Positions 33,055 to 41,599 of a DNA stretch of 64,000 bases are shown here, piece by piece; the first letter of the stretch is position 1, and the number at the start of each line of letters is the position of its first letter. The notes under the pieces were generated by a model that did no database searches, had not been told where the DNA came from, and was given only the letters and a program-made list of their open reading frames with translations. Position numbers and translations under genes: made by a program. Origin of the DNA: Phototrophicus methaneseepsis (GTDB lineage Bacteria; Chloroflexota; Anaerolineae; Aggregatilineales; Phototrophicaceae); contig NZ_CP062983.1 of NCBI RefSeq assembly GCF_015500095.1, positions 1,426,001-1,490,000 of the forward strand, given 5' to 3'.

Positions 33055-35817
33055 TTAGATGCTGCCTAGCTTAATCGCGTTCGAAAGTTGCTGACGAGTG
33101 AGGACGAAGGCCATCACCAGGGCAACGAGCAGCAGCACCGCCCCGAACATGCCGTATACCAGCAAGATTTCATCCCATGCCAACCGCAGTTGATACGGTG
33201 GCAACCCGCCGCTGAAGTCGAACATAGGCAGGAATAAGATCGTTGTGCCAAGGCCGATGAGCGTGCCACTGCCCACACCGCTGATTGCGATCAAAGATTG
33301 CAGCAGCAGCACATATAATCGGACGGAAAAACTGCCCAGGCCCATTGCACGCAAGGAGCCAAGCTGCGCGGACTGCGCTTGTAATGACGCGGTGCTTTGA
33401 ATGATGGATCCGATGAGCGTCAGTATAATCGCAGCGACGAACCCCACCGACAAGAAGCCGAGCACACCACGGCGGCTCGGTTCTGCCTGGGCCTGGGCCA
33501 ATTGGGTATCGGGGTCGTCATAGCGCAGGACCGGGAAATTAATGGAAGCAATGGCTTGCTTGGTCGTATCGAGCGTGGCATCTTCGGCCATATTAATCCA
33601 CACATCGAAGGGTAAGGGCGTTCCTACCACCTCGAACAAAGGTGTGATGCTCGTAATCAGGAAGAAATCCTGAGCGTCAGGGTCAATTGTCGGGAAGTAA
33701 TCAATCAGCCCGATGATGGTCGCACGGATTTCGCTCTGCCACTCGCCTAATGCCGTAATCTGATAGGTGATTTCTTCACCAATCAGGATGTTGTACTGCT
33801 CGGCGGTCTTCTTGCTGAGGATGACCCCCGTGCGGTTATCTGCCAGCTCATTGAGCATATTGCCAAGCGGTACATCGCTGTAATCGTTGCGCATATAGGT
33901 GACGCCGCCCAATCCTTCGCGGTCGACACCCAACACAAGGCCTGTCAGGCGTTGGCCGCCCAGGGTGATGCGTGCATCATATTCCCCCACGCGCGAAAGG
34001 CTCTCGATTTCCGGCAGATTCCACAAATCGAGAACAGGTGGCGCGTTATACCCCGTGACTTCATCGGTTGTTTCGCCGCTGTCGTCCTCGGTGCTCTCCG
34101 TCTGCGTGTCTGAAATTGTGGTGACTTTAAGCTCTGAGCCAACGCGATACTGAATCACATCCAGCAAGCTCTGGTCCAGCGTGTTCGCCATAGACGCAGT
34201 ATAACCCGCCAAGCTGAGCGTGAAGGCCGTCATCAGCAGGGTGCCGCGATAGCGCCCCATGCTGCGCGTGAGTTCTCTTAAGGACATCAATAAGGGAATA
34301 TTGCTGGTGATGCCAATAATACGGGCTGCAATGCCTAAGACAATCGGCAGCAGCCGCAAAAAGAGCAGTGTCAGCCCCAGGGCGAAGAGCGTCGGCCCGA
34401 TGAACGTCAGCGGGTCCGCGAAGGGGCTATCGGCGCTGGCATCAATGCCCTGCCGCTGCATGAGCGTATAGAGCACATAACCAGCCAGCACAATCGCCAG
34501 AATATCGAGATAAGAGCGTTGCCACCATGCCATAGATGCCTGCTTGCTGACGCGCTGCAGGCTGTTGATATTTTGCAGGGTGATGCGCCATGCCAGCAGT
34601 AAGCCGCTGCTCGCTGCCGCGACCCCTGCCCCTACAGCCAAGAGCAGGGCCTCTGACGACAGTTCGATACTTTCGACAGAAGTCGTGCCTGTAAAATCGA
34701 GGAAAGATACCGTGCGCCCGATGAGCTGGACCAGTAAGGGGCTGAGGAGCAGGGCGCTGATGAGCGCGACGATGACGATCAGCGCCCACATGAGCACATG
34801 CACCGTCAGGATGGCGGTGCGGCTCATACCCCGGCTGCGCAGCTTTACATCTTCCGCTTGCTGGCGCGTGACCAACAACCCAGAAACCACCGAGATAAAA
34901 TAGAGTACCAATCCGGCTACAGGCATCACGATGATGAATAACTGTTGAGTCAGGGAATCTGCTTCTGCATTGAAGGCAATCAGGCCGTCTTCCGGCGATT
35001 CACTTAGCGTAATACCCGGCAGCACGCGCTCAATCTGGATGCGAGCACGAGCGCTGTTCGTCAGCAGGGCATCAATATCGGAAGTGCGCAGGTCATCGCC
35101 ATTGAAGATGACATACCAATCGACTTCTTCAATCGGTGCTTCAAGGCCTTCAATGAGGCCGGGTAATGTTTCTTCCGGGACTAAGATGACTTGCTCGAAG
35201 AAGCGCGGCGGGAACAACCACTGCGGGTCATTTTCATTGGTGGCGCGCCACATAGCGGCGATGACCGCTTCCTGAGCCTGCCCGCCTGAGCGCTGTATCG
35301 TCAGCACGTCACCGACCTGCACCCCATTGGCGAAGAGCATACTCTCCGGCAGCAGCAGCGGGATCTGGTCGCCTGTATCTTCTGGCGGCCATTCCCCGGC
35401 AGTGATCGTCATGAGGCCTTCGGCATCGCTCAGGCTGCCAACTGTAAACGTGCCGACCTGTACATTGCTTTCAGCAAGGCGGGTAGCGTAGCGCCCACTG
35501 CTGATATAAGTCGTCGCCTTATCGATTGGCAGGCCAATAGCATCCGCAAACTGGCCTTTGATCGCTGTATCAGCTGACTGCAATTCATCCAGCGAGATAT
35601 TGCCTTCCCATGCACCCAAATAACGATAGAGATAGGCATAAGGCGGGTTATCCAGGCGAGATTCCAGAATGCCACTATAAACGGCATCGACATAGAGCGG
35701 CAGGCTCAGTGCCAGTGTGACAGCGACGATGATGCCGATCAGCACCCATAGCACGAGCGTAAAGTGCTGCCGGATGCGTTCGAGCGTAAACGCCACTATG
35801 TCGATTATTTTGAACAT
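33055..35817 (-). CDS. FtsX/MacB-type ABC transporter permease, full-length
   Basis: A 920-residue permease with two FtsX-like units. One N-terminal helix (about 18-40) is followed by a first large extracytoplasmic domain (about 45-285), three helices, then a single helix near 515-545, a second extracytoplasmic domain (about 555-760) and three last helices (about 770-905). This 4+4 helix layout is the long form of the FtsX/LolC permease family, which moves lipids, peptides or drugs, or transmits force across the membrane. It has no nucleotide-binding domain and relies on the ATPases downstream. It lies 92 bases after the double solute-binding protein and 133 before the adaptor lipoprotein gene. 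Start is preceded by GAGGGGA. Confidence 0.88.
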   Translation of the reverse strand: MFKIIDIVAFTLERIRQHFTLVLWVLIGIIVAVTLALSLPLYVDAVYSGILESRLDNPPYAYLYRYLGAWEGNISLDELQSADTAIKGQFADAIGLPIDKATTYISSGRYATRLAESNVQVGTFTVGSLSDAEGLMTITAGEWPPEDTGDQIPLLLPESMLFANGVQVGDVLTIQRSGGQAQEAVIAAMWRATNENDPQWLFPPRFFEQVILVPEETLPGLIEGLEAPIEEVDWYVIFNGDDLRTSDIDALLTNSARARIQIERVLPGITLSESPEDGLIAFNAEADSLTQQLFIIVMPVAGLVLYFISVVSGLLVTRQQAEDVKLRSRGMSRTAILTVHVLMWALIVIVALISALLLSPLLVQLIGRTVSFLDFTGTTSVESIELSSEALLLAVGAGVAAASSGLLLAWRITLQNINSLQRVSKQASMAWWQRSYLDILAIVLAGYVLYTLMQRQGIDASADSPFADPLTFIGPTLFALGLTLLFLRLLPIVLGIAARIIGITSNIPLLMSLRELTRSMGRYRGTLLMTAFTLSLAGYTASMANTLDQSLLDVIQYRVGSELKVTTISDTQTESTEDDSGETTDEVTGYNAPPVLDLWNLPEIESLSRVGEYDARITLGGQRLTGLVLGVDREGLGGVTYMRNDYSDVPLGNMLNELADNRTGVILSKKTAEQYNILIGEEITYQITALGEWQSEIRATIIGLIDYFPTIDPDAQDFFLITSITPLFEVVGTPLPFDVWINMAEDATLDTTKQAIASINFPVLRYDDPDTQLAQAQAEPSRRGVLGFLSVGFVAAIILTLIGSIIQSTASLQAQSAQLGSLRAMGLGSFSVRLYVLLLQSLIAISGVGSGTLIGLGTTILFLPMFDFSGGLPPYQLRLAWDEILLVYGMFGAVLLLVALVMAFVLTRQQLSNAIKLGSI

Positions 35818-35909
35818 CGTTCCCCTCGAAGTGTGTCATCGGTAACAGGCTTGTCCGTGGGGCAGGCCCTATTGGTCCTACCCCTTCGGATAGCTTAAGC
35901 GTTCTTAGC

Positions 35910-38549
35910 CTAGGCGTTCGCAGAAGCTTCGCAGGTTTCTACCTGCTGAAAGAAATTCGTGAAGCTTTCTTCGCTGTTGTTCTGGCCTAGTTCTGCTTGG
36001 GCTGTCTCGATACAGTCCATAAAGTCCTGCGTGCGCTCCTGGGCGATTTGCAACTCCGTAGCCAGATCAGTGACTTCGTCATTGATGTAGCTCTCGAACA
36101 CGCCCAGCAACCAGTTTGTTGACCCAAACCCAAGCGTCTGAAGCACACTCGGCAAGACGACTGTATTGGGTTGTGACATCAAGTTCGCCATCGCATTGTA
36201 GAAGTCGACGGTTTCCTGGCCTTGTACAGAGAGCAGCGCGTTGCTATTGATGAGCGAATAGCGCGTCGGCATGGTGTTAAAGCTATCGGCTGAATTAGCA
36301 ACATAAGACATAAAACGATAGCAAGCTTCAGGATGTTGGCTGCTCGCACTCAGGTACAATCCACCCAACTGGAACGATACAGCGTTGTTGTTGCCAGTCG
36401 GGAAGGTGATGCTCTGCGTCGGGATATTGTTGCCACCACCAGGGCCACCGAATCCGCCTCGACCGAATGCACCTTGCACAGAAGACGAGATCGCGACATC
36501 GCCCTGCGGCGGCCCGGCTGCAGCTGTCACTGCGCCCACACCTGCCGGGGCGAAGTAGCTGATATACCCCGCCTTTACCAGATCAAGCACCTGCTGGATA
36601 GCTGCGACCGTGTTCGGGTCGGTGAAGTTTAGACCCATGGTGTCGGTTGTCAAGTCAAAGGGCATGCCACCATAGATTGTAATCAGTGAAAGCAGCCCCG
36701 TCTCCCCCAGGGTGGTCAGTTGCAGCGGCGCTTCGCCTTCGCCGACGACATTCATAAGCTGTTGCAGCGCGTCTTCAAACTGACTGACATTCCAGGTGCC
36801 ATCTGGCACGGGGACGCCGGCTTCTTCGAACAGTGCCGTGTTGACTTCAAGCACCAATGGCTGCACCTGGATCGGCAGCGCGTATGTCTGCCCATTCACC
36901 TGCACCTGTTCCAGGATGCCGGGGATATAATCGTTGACGTCAAGCGTCGTATCCGAGAAGATCAGCGGGTCCAGGCTGAGAATGGTCGTCAAGTCGAGTT
37001 CGGGGACGAGGTTGTCCCCAGAATAGAAGCAGTCATAATCTGTCGTGAAGGAATCTGACTGCAAGCCCATCACCTGGTCAACATCCACGCGGCCCACTTC
37101 GGCATCTATAGCTGCAAATTCATCGCCTAAGGCTTGCCAGGTTTCTATACCACCGCCGAAGCCGCGCAGGACGCCGAAGCTCAGCGCGATTTCACTCTCA
37201 GCCAATTGGGCGATTGTCTCCGGTGCGTTGACGACGATACTGGTTGTCGCGCCCCGACTATCAGCGACCGTCAGCCGTTCCAGCCAATCCGTTGCCGCGA
37301 CATCCAGGGCGGATTGTGCGTCCAATCCTTCGCTGTCCATATAGTCGAAGGCGTCGGCAATGCCGCTGATGAAGCGCATATCCGCCGGTGTGAGGCCATT
37401 CGCCAGGGCGCTGTCAACAATGGCGGCCAGGGTATCCGATACGCCCATGGTAATCGAAAAACCGCCGCCCGGCATTTGTACAGTGGTATCTGTACCGCTG
37501 ATGGCGGGTGTTGATCCGTTCGAGAGTGCGACGGCGTTCGGGTCCTGGATGAGATACTTCACCAGTTCATAAGCCTCTTGGGGGTAGGCGGTGCCGCTGC
37601 TGATGGCATAGCCATTCACCTGCAATCCGGCTGAACCCCCAGGCATCACCTCGGCAACCTGGGTGATGGCGGTTGAATTCTGGCCGCCGAATGCCCCTGG
37701 AGCGCCTGCGCGTACGCCGATCCCGTTCTGCCCATTACCAAGGACCATCGGGATCAGGCTATTATTGATTTCTCCAGAAGCTGTTAACAGGCCTTCATCT
37801 TCAAATGCCTGCCACCGTTCCATCAAAGCTGCCAGGGTCGGGTCGCTGTAATCGGGGGAACTTGGGATGCTGGCATCGCTGTAGACGCCATGTCCTAGTA
37901 AGCTGATGATCAACGTCTGGAATGCTGTGCCGCCTGTACCACCCTGGATCATCAGCCCCGGCATCGCGACGCTGCCATCGGCGTTGTATTCCGTTAATGT
38001 TTCTGCGGCGAAGATCAGGTCATCCATTGTCCAATTCGGCGTCGGATAGGTCAGGCCTGCCGCGTCGAAGGCATCCGGCACATACGTCAGGACCGTGTAA
38101 TTAGTAGAGATCGGCACTGCCCATTGGCCGCCATCCCATACGAACGCATTCGATAAGTTGCCCACGAACGCATTCGGGTCGTAATTCGGGTCGCTTTGCA
38201 CCAGAGGGCTGAGGTCCAGCAGATAGCCTGCACGGGTTGCTTCCGGTGTCAGCCCGTCATCGACAAGCAGGATGTCCGCTGTCTCAAAGTAGGCCATGAG
38301 GTCATCCTGATAGGTTTCGGCATCATCGCTGCTTTGCACAGGCATACTGCCAAAGCCGTTATACGTCACAAGCTGGACCTGAACCCCAGGATGCTGGGCT
38401 TCGTAGTTGCTGATCGTATCCTGCAACAAGTCTTCTGCGATGAAGGGCGCAGCGATTTGCAGGATGATGTCATTACTTTGTGCGTTGGTAAGCCCGACTG
38501 AGAGCACCAGCACAAGCACGCTAAACAATGACCAACGTGTTATTCTCAT
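35910..38549 (-). CDS. Secreted double extracellular solute-binding protein (family 1, tandem)
   Basis: An 879-residue protein with a signal peptide (MRITRWSLFSVLVLVLSVGL to TNAQS). The first half (about 25-430) is a family 1 solute-binding protein: VQLVTYNGF, DILLVDDGLTPEATRAGYLLDL, WAVPISTNYTVLTYVPDAFDAAGL and GYAISSGTAYPQEAYELVKYL. The second half (about 450-870) repeats this plan: FSDTTLDVNDYIPGILEQ, YALPIQVQPLVLEVNTALFEEAGVPVPDG and GLYLSASSQHPEACYRFMSYV. Such proteins normally deliver sugars or peptides to importers of the MalFG type; here the neighbour is an FtsX-type exporter. A Gly/Asn-rich stretch (RGGFGGPGGGNN) lies in the second half. There is no lipobox. ATG at 38549 is preferred (AAGGAG upstream). 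Confidence 0.87.
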   Translation of the reverse strand: MRITRWSLFSVLVLVLSVGLTNAQSNDIILQIAAPFIAEDLLQDTISNYEAQHPGVQVQLVTYNGFGSMPVQSSDDAETYQDDLMAYFETADILLVDDGLTPEATRAGYLLDLSPLVQSDPNYDPNAFVGNLSNAFVWDGGQWAVPISTNYTVLTYVPDAFDAAGLTYPTPNWTMDDLIFAAETLTEYNADGSVAMPGLMIQGGTGGTAFQTLIISLLGHGVYSDASIPSSPDYSDPTLAALMERWQAFEDEGLLTASGEINNSLIPMVLGNGQNGIGVRAGAPGAFGGQNSTAITQVAEVMPGGSAGLQVNGYAISSGTAYPQEAYELVKYLIQDPNAVALSNGSTPAISGTDTTVQMPGGGFSITMGVSDTLAAIVDSALANGLTPADMRFISGIADAFDYMDSEGLDAQSALDVAATDWLERLTVADSRGATTSIVVNAPETIAQLAESEIALSFGVLRGFGGGIETWQALGDEFAAIDAEVGRVDVDQVMGLQSDSFTTDYDCFYSGDNLVPELDLTTILSLDPLIFSDTTLDVNDYIPGILEQVQVNGQTYALPIQVQPLVLEVNTALFEEAGVPVPDGTWNVSQFEDALQQLMNVVGEGEAPLQLTTLGETGLLSLITIYGGMPFDLTTDTMGLNFTDPNTVAAIQQVLDLVKAGYISYFAPAGVGAVTAAAGPPQGDVAISSSVQGAFGRGGFGGPGGGNNIPTQSITFPTGNNNAVSFQLGGLYLSASSQHPEACYRFMSYVANSADSFNTMPTRYSLINSNALLSVQGQETVDFYNAMANLMSQPNTVVLPSVLQTLGFGSTNWLLGVFESYINDEVTDLATELQIAQERTQDFMDCIETAQAELGQNNSEESFTNFFQQVETCEASANA

Positions 38550-39072
38550 CAAGAGAGCTCCTTATGAGGTCAATGATAAAGCGAAGCGCCAGTGAACAGC
38601 AAACAGCTAAACCAACGGCTTACCCATGATTGAGTGAGCCATGAGGTTATCTGCTGCCGCTCGACTGCCGTCTGTCTCCACATCGACTGTCGTTACGAAT
38701 AACAATTTCCAGTGCTGTTTTCCACTGCTTTAGTGAAGTTGCGTTGCACTGGTAACAATCTAGCGAACACAAAGGCAGACTGGGTTATGTTGGTCTCAAA
38801 TAACCTTAAATCTAGCTTAAATGGCTTGCGCGACCTCTCTAAATTCTGGAATACTGACTTCAAACAGAAAAAGCGTATGCAAAAAAACACCGTCTCTATA
38901 CAAGGGTGACTTGCATACGGTACATGGATAAACGGCTTTCGCGATAAAACAATGCTCAAGCATAAACGATATACGTAACAGGGCCGTTTTAGGTTGTGGT
39001 CCTGGAACGGGTTATAAGGGCAAATATTCGCAAAAGGCCATGAAAACAACATGGTATAGATAAGGAAACGAG
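38550..39072. promoter_or_regulatory. Divergent regulatory spacer between transporter operon and two-component system
   Basis: 523 bases between divergent operons. A 9-bp inverted repeat CGTATGCAA (38874-38882) and TTGCATACG (38911-38919) with a 28-base spacer stands out as a possible operator. No RNA gene or convincing small gene is seen. Confidence 0.5.
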
Positions 39073-39780
39073 ATGACGAGCATCATCATTATCGAAGATG
39101 ATCGCTTGATTTCAGAACCTGTCATGCGCTCCTTAAAGGGATGGGGCTTCCAGGTGAGTACGGCGGATAATGGCCGCCTGGGCCTGGAAATGACGCTCAA
39201 GCAATCGCCAGATCTGGTCATCCTGGATATTATGCTGCCAGAGATGGACGGTTGGGAAGTGTGCAAGGCAATCCGCGAGAAGAGCGTGGTGCCCATCCTT
39301 ATGCTGACGGCCCTGACTGAAGAGATTGACCGCATCCTGGGCCTGGAACTGGGCGCGGATGATTACCTGACCAAGCCGTTCAGCACGCGTGAGCTTATGG
39401 CGCGCATTAAAGCGTTGCTGCGCCGCGTGGAATTTGACCGTACCATGATGACGGATAGCCAGCAGCTCATCATTGATAACATCCGCCTCGATATCCATCA
39501 ACGGCAGGTTTTCAAAGATAATCAGCCCCTGGATTTACGTTATAAGGAATTTGAGTTGTTGAGCTTATTGGCCCTGCATTCCGGGCAGATCGTCACCCGT
39601 GCTGAAATCTTCGACAAAGTTTGGGGGACGGATTGGCTGGGCGATATGCGCACGCTTGACGTGCACATCCGCTGGCTGAGGGAAAAGCTGGAAGACGACC
39701 CCGGCAGGCCGCAGTACATCCAGACGATAAGAGGCGTCGGCTATCGATTTATGGCGGGGCGTGATGAAAACGAATCGTAA
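39073..39780 (+). CDS. OmpR/PhoB-family response regulator
   Basis: A 235-residue two-domain regulator. The receiver has the acidic pair Asp9-Asp10, phospho-acceptor Asp52 (LVILDIMLPEMDG), a Thr at LMLTAL and Lys101 (DDYLTKPFS). The C-terminal winged helix (about 135-230) contains DLRYKEFELLSLLALHSGQIVTR and the end VRTLDVHIRWLREKL-type recognition helix, then RGVGYRF. SD AAGGAAACGAG precedes the ATG. It overlaps the kinase gene by 17 bases and is divergent from the SBP/FtsX transporter operon, which is the most likely target by analogy to Bce-type modules where sensor systems and FtsX-type transporters sit together. Confidence 0.93.
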   Translation: MTSIIIIEDDRLISEPVMRSLKGWGFQVSTADNGRLGLEMTLKQSPDLVILDIMLPEMDGWEVCKAIREKSVVPILMLTALTEEIDRILGLELGADDYLTKPFSTRELMARIKALLRRVEFDRTMMTDSQQLIIDNIRLDIHQRQVFKDNQPLDLRYKEFELLSLLALHSGQIVTRAEIFDKVWGTDWLGDMRTLDVHIRWLREKLEDDPGRPQYIQTIRGVGYRFMAGRDENES

Positions 39781-41599
39781 AACGAATCGTAAGCAGATGC
39801 GTAAAGAAGCGCCCAAATCTGGCGCTCGCCCACTTAATGCGCTAAGGGTATTTTTTAGCTCGTTTTTCTTCTCAGTATTCCGCCTGAACAGCATCCGTAC
39901 GCGCCTGCTCCTGGCTTATGGCATCATTATCCTCGTGGCCTTTGCGGCAATAAGCTTCGTCGCCGGGACGCAAATCGCCTCTGCTGCACGAGTAGATTAT
40001 GAACGCTCGCTCATCAATGTCGCTCATCTCCTCAGCGAGCAATCAGATTACATGGATGAAAGCGATACGCTCGTGGTGCGTAACCTGACGCCAAATGACG
40101 CTGGCGTTATGGAGATAATCCCTGGTGAGAGCCAGGATACCGACCGCATTATCTCCTTAGTACGCATCAATCTGCGTTACAACTCCGCACGAGATTACTT
40201 GCGAGATCGACCGGAGCTTGAGGCTGCCTTTAGTGGTCGTAGTATCGTGGTTGAGCGCTATGATCCAGCGACACAAATGCCGATGCTCTACACAGCAGTG
40301 GGCTTGATCTTGCCTCCGACTAGCCCGGAGGAGGGTGTGTCGATGTATGCCGTGCCTGCTCCTACGGAGGTTGCTCCTACGGAGGCTACCCCCACGAAAC
40401 CCACCTCGTCTGCTTCCGCAGCTGTAACGACGGATGCCATTCCCCCGGTTTGGGCGCAAGTTGCATCTCCGGATGAATCTGCAGGGTGGACGGATCGTTT
40501 TGATGACTTATGGTCCCAGAACACTGACCTTGATTCGCCCTTGATGGTGGTGCCTGCCATAGAACTTAATCAGACCACTGATGTGCCTTTTATAGCGCCA
40601 CGTGTTGCTTATATCTTGCGTGTGAGCGTCCCTAGTACAGACCTTGATACGTTAATAGCTCGACGATGGGGTTTGTTATTGCTGCTCTTTGGGCTGGTGA
40701 TGATTGTTGCGCTGGTAGCGACACTGTGGGTTTCTCGGACGATCACCAAGCCGCTCTATGCCCTGCGAGAATCCGCTATCCAGCTTGCGAAGGGGGATTT
40801 TACCCACCGTGTAGCAGAAGTCGGCCAGGATGAAATTGGCGAAGTGGCCCAGGCATTCAATGAGATGGCCCAACAGGTGGAGAGCATGATTAATGAACAG
40901 CGTGCTTTCGCCAGCAACACATCGCACGAGCTGCGCACACCCTTAACGACGATCCGCTTGCGGTCCGAGGCGCTGCGGTATGAAGCGCTCGACGAAGACA
41001 TGAATCAGCAGTACATCACCGAGATCGACGATGAAGCGCGCCGCCTGGGGACGCTGATTGAAGATTTAACGCTGCTCTCTCGTTTTGATGCTGGTCGCTC
41101 TGAGTTGGGGCGGAATGAAATTGATATGCGGCGCTTCGCCGGGAGTATGTTACAGCAGTTCCAGCAGCAGGCCCGCGCTAAGCAGATCACACTGTTTACC
41201 GAAGCTACCGATGAGCCCATTATTCTGTATGCCAGCCTCAATCATCTGACGGTTGTTTTTCGTAATGTGTTGGATAACGCCCTTAAATACACGCCAGAGG
41301 GTGGCTCTGTTACGTGGAGCATCAGTAGCGGTGTAGAAGGCGTGACCAGCATCCTCGAAGATACAGGCTTGGGCATCGAATCGGAAAATTTGCCGCACCT
41401 TTTTGAGCGTTTTTTCCGTGTCGATAAAGCCCGTTCGCGGCAGGTCCCCGGTACGGGCCTGGGCTTAGCGCTGGTGCAATCCATTGTCAGTGCTTATGGC
41501 GGCAGCATCAGCATTGAGAGTGAGGGCTTACATCACGGAACGACTGTCACTATATTCTGGCCTTATGGTGAAGCCTGCGAACAGGCTGAAATCACCTAA
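39764..41599 (+). CDS. Sensor histidine kinase with HAMP domain
   Basis: A 611-residue membrane sensor kinase. A basic N terminus is followed by TM1 (about 49-70), a large extracytoplasmic sensor domain (about 75-300) and TM2 (about 303-324). HAMP follows (TITKPLYALRESAIQLAKGD), then the dimerisation domain with His388 in SNTSHELRTPL, and the ATPase domain with NVLDNALKYTPEGG (N box), DTGLGIESENLPHLFERFFR (G1) and PGTGLGLALVQS (G2). The sensor domain includes a Thr/Pro/Glu low-complexity insert (TEVAPTEATPTKPTSSA), probably a flexible tether. It starts inside the regulator gene (ATG at 39764; GTG 39761 is possible). Its stop overlaps the recJ stop codon on the other strand. Confidence 0.93.
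   Translation: MKTNRKTNRKQMRKEAPKSGARPLNALRVFFSSFFFSVFRLNSIRTRLLLAYGIIILVAFAAISFVAGTQIASAARVDYERSLINVAHLLSEQSDYMDESDTLVVRNLTPNDAGVMEIIPGESQDTDRIISLVRINLRYNSARDYLRDRPELEAAFSGRSIVVERYDPATQMPMLYTAVGLILPPTSPEEGVSMYAVPAPTEVAPTEATPTKPTSSASAAVTTDAIPPVWAQVASPDESAGWTDRFDDLWSQNTDLDSPLMVVPAIELNQTTDVPFIAPRVAYILRVSVPSTDLDTLIARRWGLLLLLFGLVMIVALVATLWVSRTITKPLYALRESAIQLAKGDFTHRVAEVGQDEIGEVAQAFNEMAQQVESMINEQRAFASNTSHELRTPLTTIRLRSEALRYEALDEDMNQQYITEIDDEARRLGTLIEDLTLLSRFDAGRSELGRNEIDMRRFAGSMLQQFQQQARAKQITLFTEATDEPIILYASLNHLTVVFRNVLDNALKYTPEGGSVTWSISSGVEGVTSILEDTGLGIESENLPHLFERFFRVDKARSRQVPGTGLGLALVQSIVSAYGGSISIESEGLHHGTTVTIFWPYGEACEQAEIT

Noticed and set aside
38693-39052. Minus-strand open frame of 119 codons in the divergent spacer
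   Set aside because: No SD, Cys/Phe-rich unlike a real small protein, and it covers the probable regulatory region of the response regulator gene.
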